Origin: Lentisphaeria bacterium
GTDB lineage: Bacteria > Verrucomicrobiota > Lentisphaeria > JABSQK01 > UBA12247
NCBI GenBank assembly: GCA_003477185.1
Contig: DMTJ01000516.1
Coordinates: forward strand, 1 to 8,074
DNA: 8,074 nt
Direction: 5' to 3'
Below the pieces are notes generated by a model. The model was not told where the DNA came from and did not search any database. It worked only from the letters and a program-made list of their open reading frames with translations. Numbering within the stretch: position 1 is the first letter of the stretch; each line of letters starts with the position of its first letter. Positions 7,098-8,074 of the stretch are shown one piece after another. The position numbers and the translations under genes were made by a program.

Positions 7098-7385
7098 ATG
7101 GGAATCTCACTGTCCCGGTGTTTCAACCACGCTGCCCGCGAGGCGGTGGCGCGTTGTCCAGAATGCACCGACTACTTTTGCCGAGAGTGCGTCACCGAGC
7201 ATGAGAATAAGGTCATCTGTGCGTCCTGCTTTCGCACCACAACCGAGGGCGCTGAGCAGGAAAAGAGAAATTCTGTGATCGGCAGTCTGCTGGCGTTGGT
7301 GCTGGGGGTGGCATTGATCTGGTGCGTGACCTATCTGGTGGGGCGCGGGCTCCTGGCTATCCCATCTTCTTGGCACATGGAATGA
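7098..7385 (+). CDS. Small B-box-like zinc-finger protein with one membrane helix
   Basis: The product has 95 residues. C8, H11, C20, C23, C28, C31, C41 and C44 form C-x2-H-x8-C-x2-C-x4-C-x2-C-x9-C-x2-C, a complete B-box-like octet expected to bind two zinc ions. A charged stretch (EQEKR, 53-57) precedes a single helix at about 60-81, and a short tail ends the protein. The positive residues before the helix predict a cytoplasmic zinc head and an outside C-terminus. The start is ATG 7098, eight bases after the previous stop. Its last codons overlap the next gene by four bases (ATGA), implying translational coupling. The octet spacing is identical to the second motif of the 195-residue protein upstream, so the two probably share an ancestor. 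B-box domains usually mediate protein contacts; the partner here is unknown. Confidence 0.8.
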   Translation: MGISLSRCFNHAAREAVARCPECTDYFCRECVTEHENKVICASCFRTTTEGAEQEKRNSVIGSLLALVLGVALIWCVTYLVGRGLLAIPSSWHME

Positions 7386-8074
7386 CAGCAGCGACAGATA
7401 AACGCAAGCGCAAGAAAGGTGCCGGATCGCCCCGCTCGATGTTGCCGCTCAAGGAGGTGGAATCTGCTGCCTGGCTGGCGCGCGGATCGGCTGGCGCGGT
7501 GGGCTGGTACTTGGTCGGGAGCGTTCCGTTCTGGACGGCGCTGGTCCTATTCTGGGGCGATATGCGGTTCAGTCACGCGGCGCGTGAATCCTGCATTCTA
7601 TTCTCCCTATTCCTGAGCCTGACGTTCGTCTGGATGAAAGCCTGCCAAGCTGGCTACACGACGCACCTGCGGCGGCTGTTGGGAGACGAAGTCCCCGCGT
7701 GGACACCTGCTACGATCTTTCACATGGTCTGCCGGCAGGCGGTCCTGCAGGCCAGCGGGATCATCATCCTGCCGCTCGCGGCTGTGGTGGCCCTGCCCTT
7801 TGGCTGGTGCTACGCGTTCTACCAGAACCTAACGGCGCGGGAGCAACCAGACCAGACGCTGCGAAGGCTGGCGCACGAATCATGGGAGCTGGCCAAGCTG
7901 GCGCCAAAGGAAAATCATCTGGCAATCTGGCTGGCGAGTCCGGCCATGATTTGGGCAGTGGCCATCGTGGCGGGCGCGCTCGGCGCAGGCAGTTCAATGG
8001 TCGATAGTACCGTACTGGGTGGCATCGGCTGGCTGTACATGATCATCGCGATTCTGGTGGCGCTGATGGCACCT
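7382..8074 (+). CDS. Polytopic membrane protein, 3' partial, function unknown
   Basis: The frame starts at the ATG inside the ATGA overlap with the previous stop and stays open through all 231 codons to the right edge, so the gene continues beyond the window. The N-terminus is basic (DKRKRKK, 6-12), then SMLPLKEVESAAWLARGS leads into hydrophobic segments near 38-58, 69-88, 124-146, 183-204 and 211-231. A soluble stretch at about 150-180 contains a charged helix. The basic N-terminus suggests the start is cytoplasmic. The length before truncation, the lack of stops and the coupled start make it a convincing gene. No domain is recognised. Its place in the block suggests it works with the zinc-finger membrane proteins before it. 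Confidence 0.75.
   Translation, partial: MTAATDKRKRKKGAGSPRSMLPLKEVESAAWLARGSAGAVGWYLVGSVPFWTALVLFWGDMRFSHAARESCILFSLFLSLTFVWMKACQAGYTTHLRRLLGDEVPAWTPATIFHMVCRQAVLQASGIIILPLAAVVALPFGWCYAFYQNLTAREQPDQTLRRLAHESWELAKLAPKENHLAIWLASPAMIWAVAIVAGALGAGSSMVDSTVLGGIGWLYMIIAILVALMAP

Overview
The window is a GC-rich bacterial stretch in which every supportable gene lies on the + strand. No tRNA, rRNA, CRISPR array, insertion sequence or phage gene is visible. Protein similarity recalled from memory points to a Gram-negative heterotroph, perhaps of the Planctomycetota-Verrucomicrobiota or Acidobacteriota type. The reasons are a RecC-type exonuclease subunit, a Tat translocase, and a run of RDD / GYF / B-box-like membrane proteins of the kind seen in those phyla. 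This placement is an inference and is weak.

Layout. Positions 1-2541 hold the C-terminal three quarters of a RecC-like subunit of exonuclease V, open at the left edge. After 71 bases comes one long reading frame (2613-4709) that encodes a complete MurF (peptidoglycan precursor ligase) joined in frame to a complete TatC (core of the twin-arginine translocase) through an acidic Glu/Pro-rich linker. This fusion is the most surprising feature of the window. An internal ATG at 4008 could also yield a free TatC.

An 81-base gap (4710-4790) with a small perfect inverted repeat and weak promoter-like boxes separates this from a second block. Five tightly packed genes follow, with spacings of 13, 0, 8 and -4 bases. 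In order they are a GYF / zinc-ribbon / RDD membrane protein, a zinc-ribbon plus B-box-like membrane protein, a six-helix membrane protein with a PH-like N-terminus, a 95-residue B-box-like single-pass protein, and a polytopic membrane protein that runs off the right edge. The two B-box-like proteins share exactly the same spacing of eight putative zinc ligands.

How the parts may work together. TatC has both termini in the cytoplasm, so the fusion would hold MurF on the inner face of the membrane, where its product is used by MraY; this is compatible with both activities. The five-gene block looks like a co-translated set of inner-membrane proteins with cytoplasmic zinc-binding heads, plausibly a membrane complex of unknown purpose. 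No function for it can be read from the sequence alone. RecC has no evident functional link to the rest.
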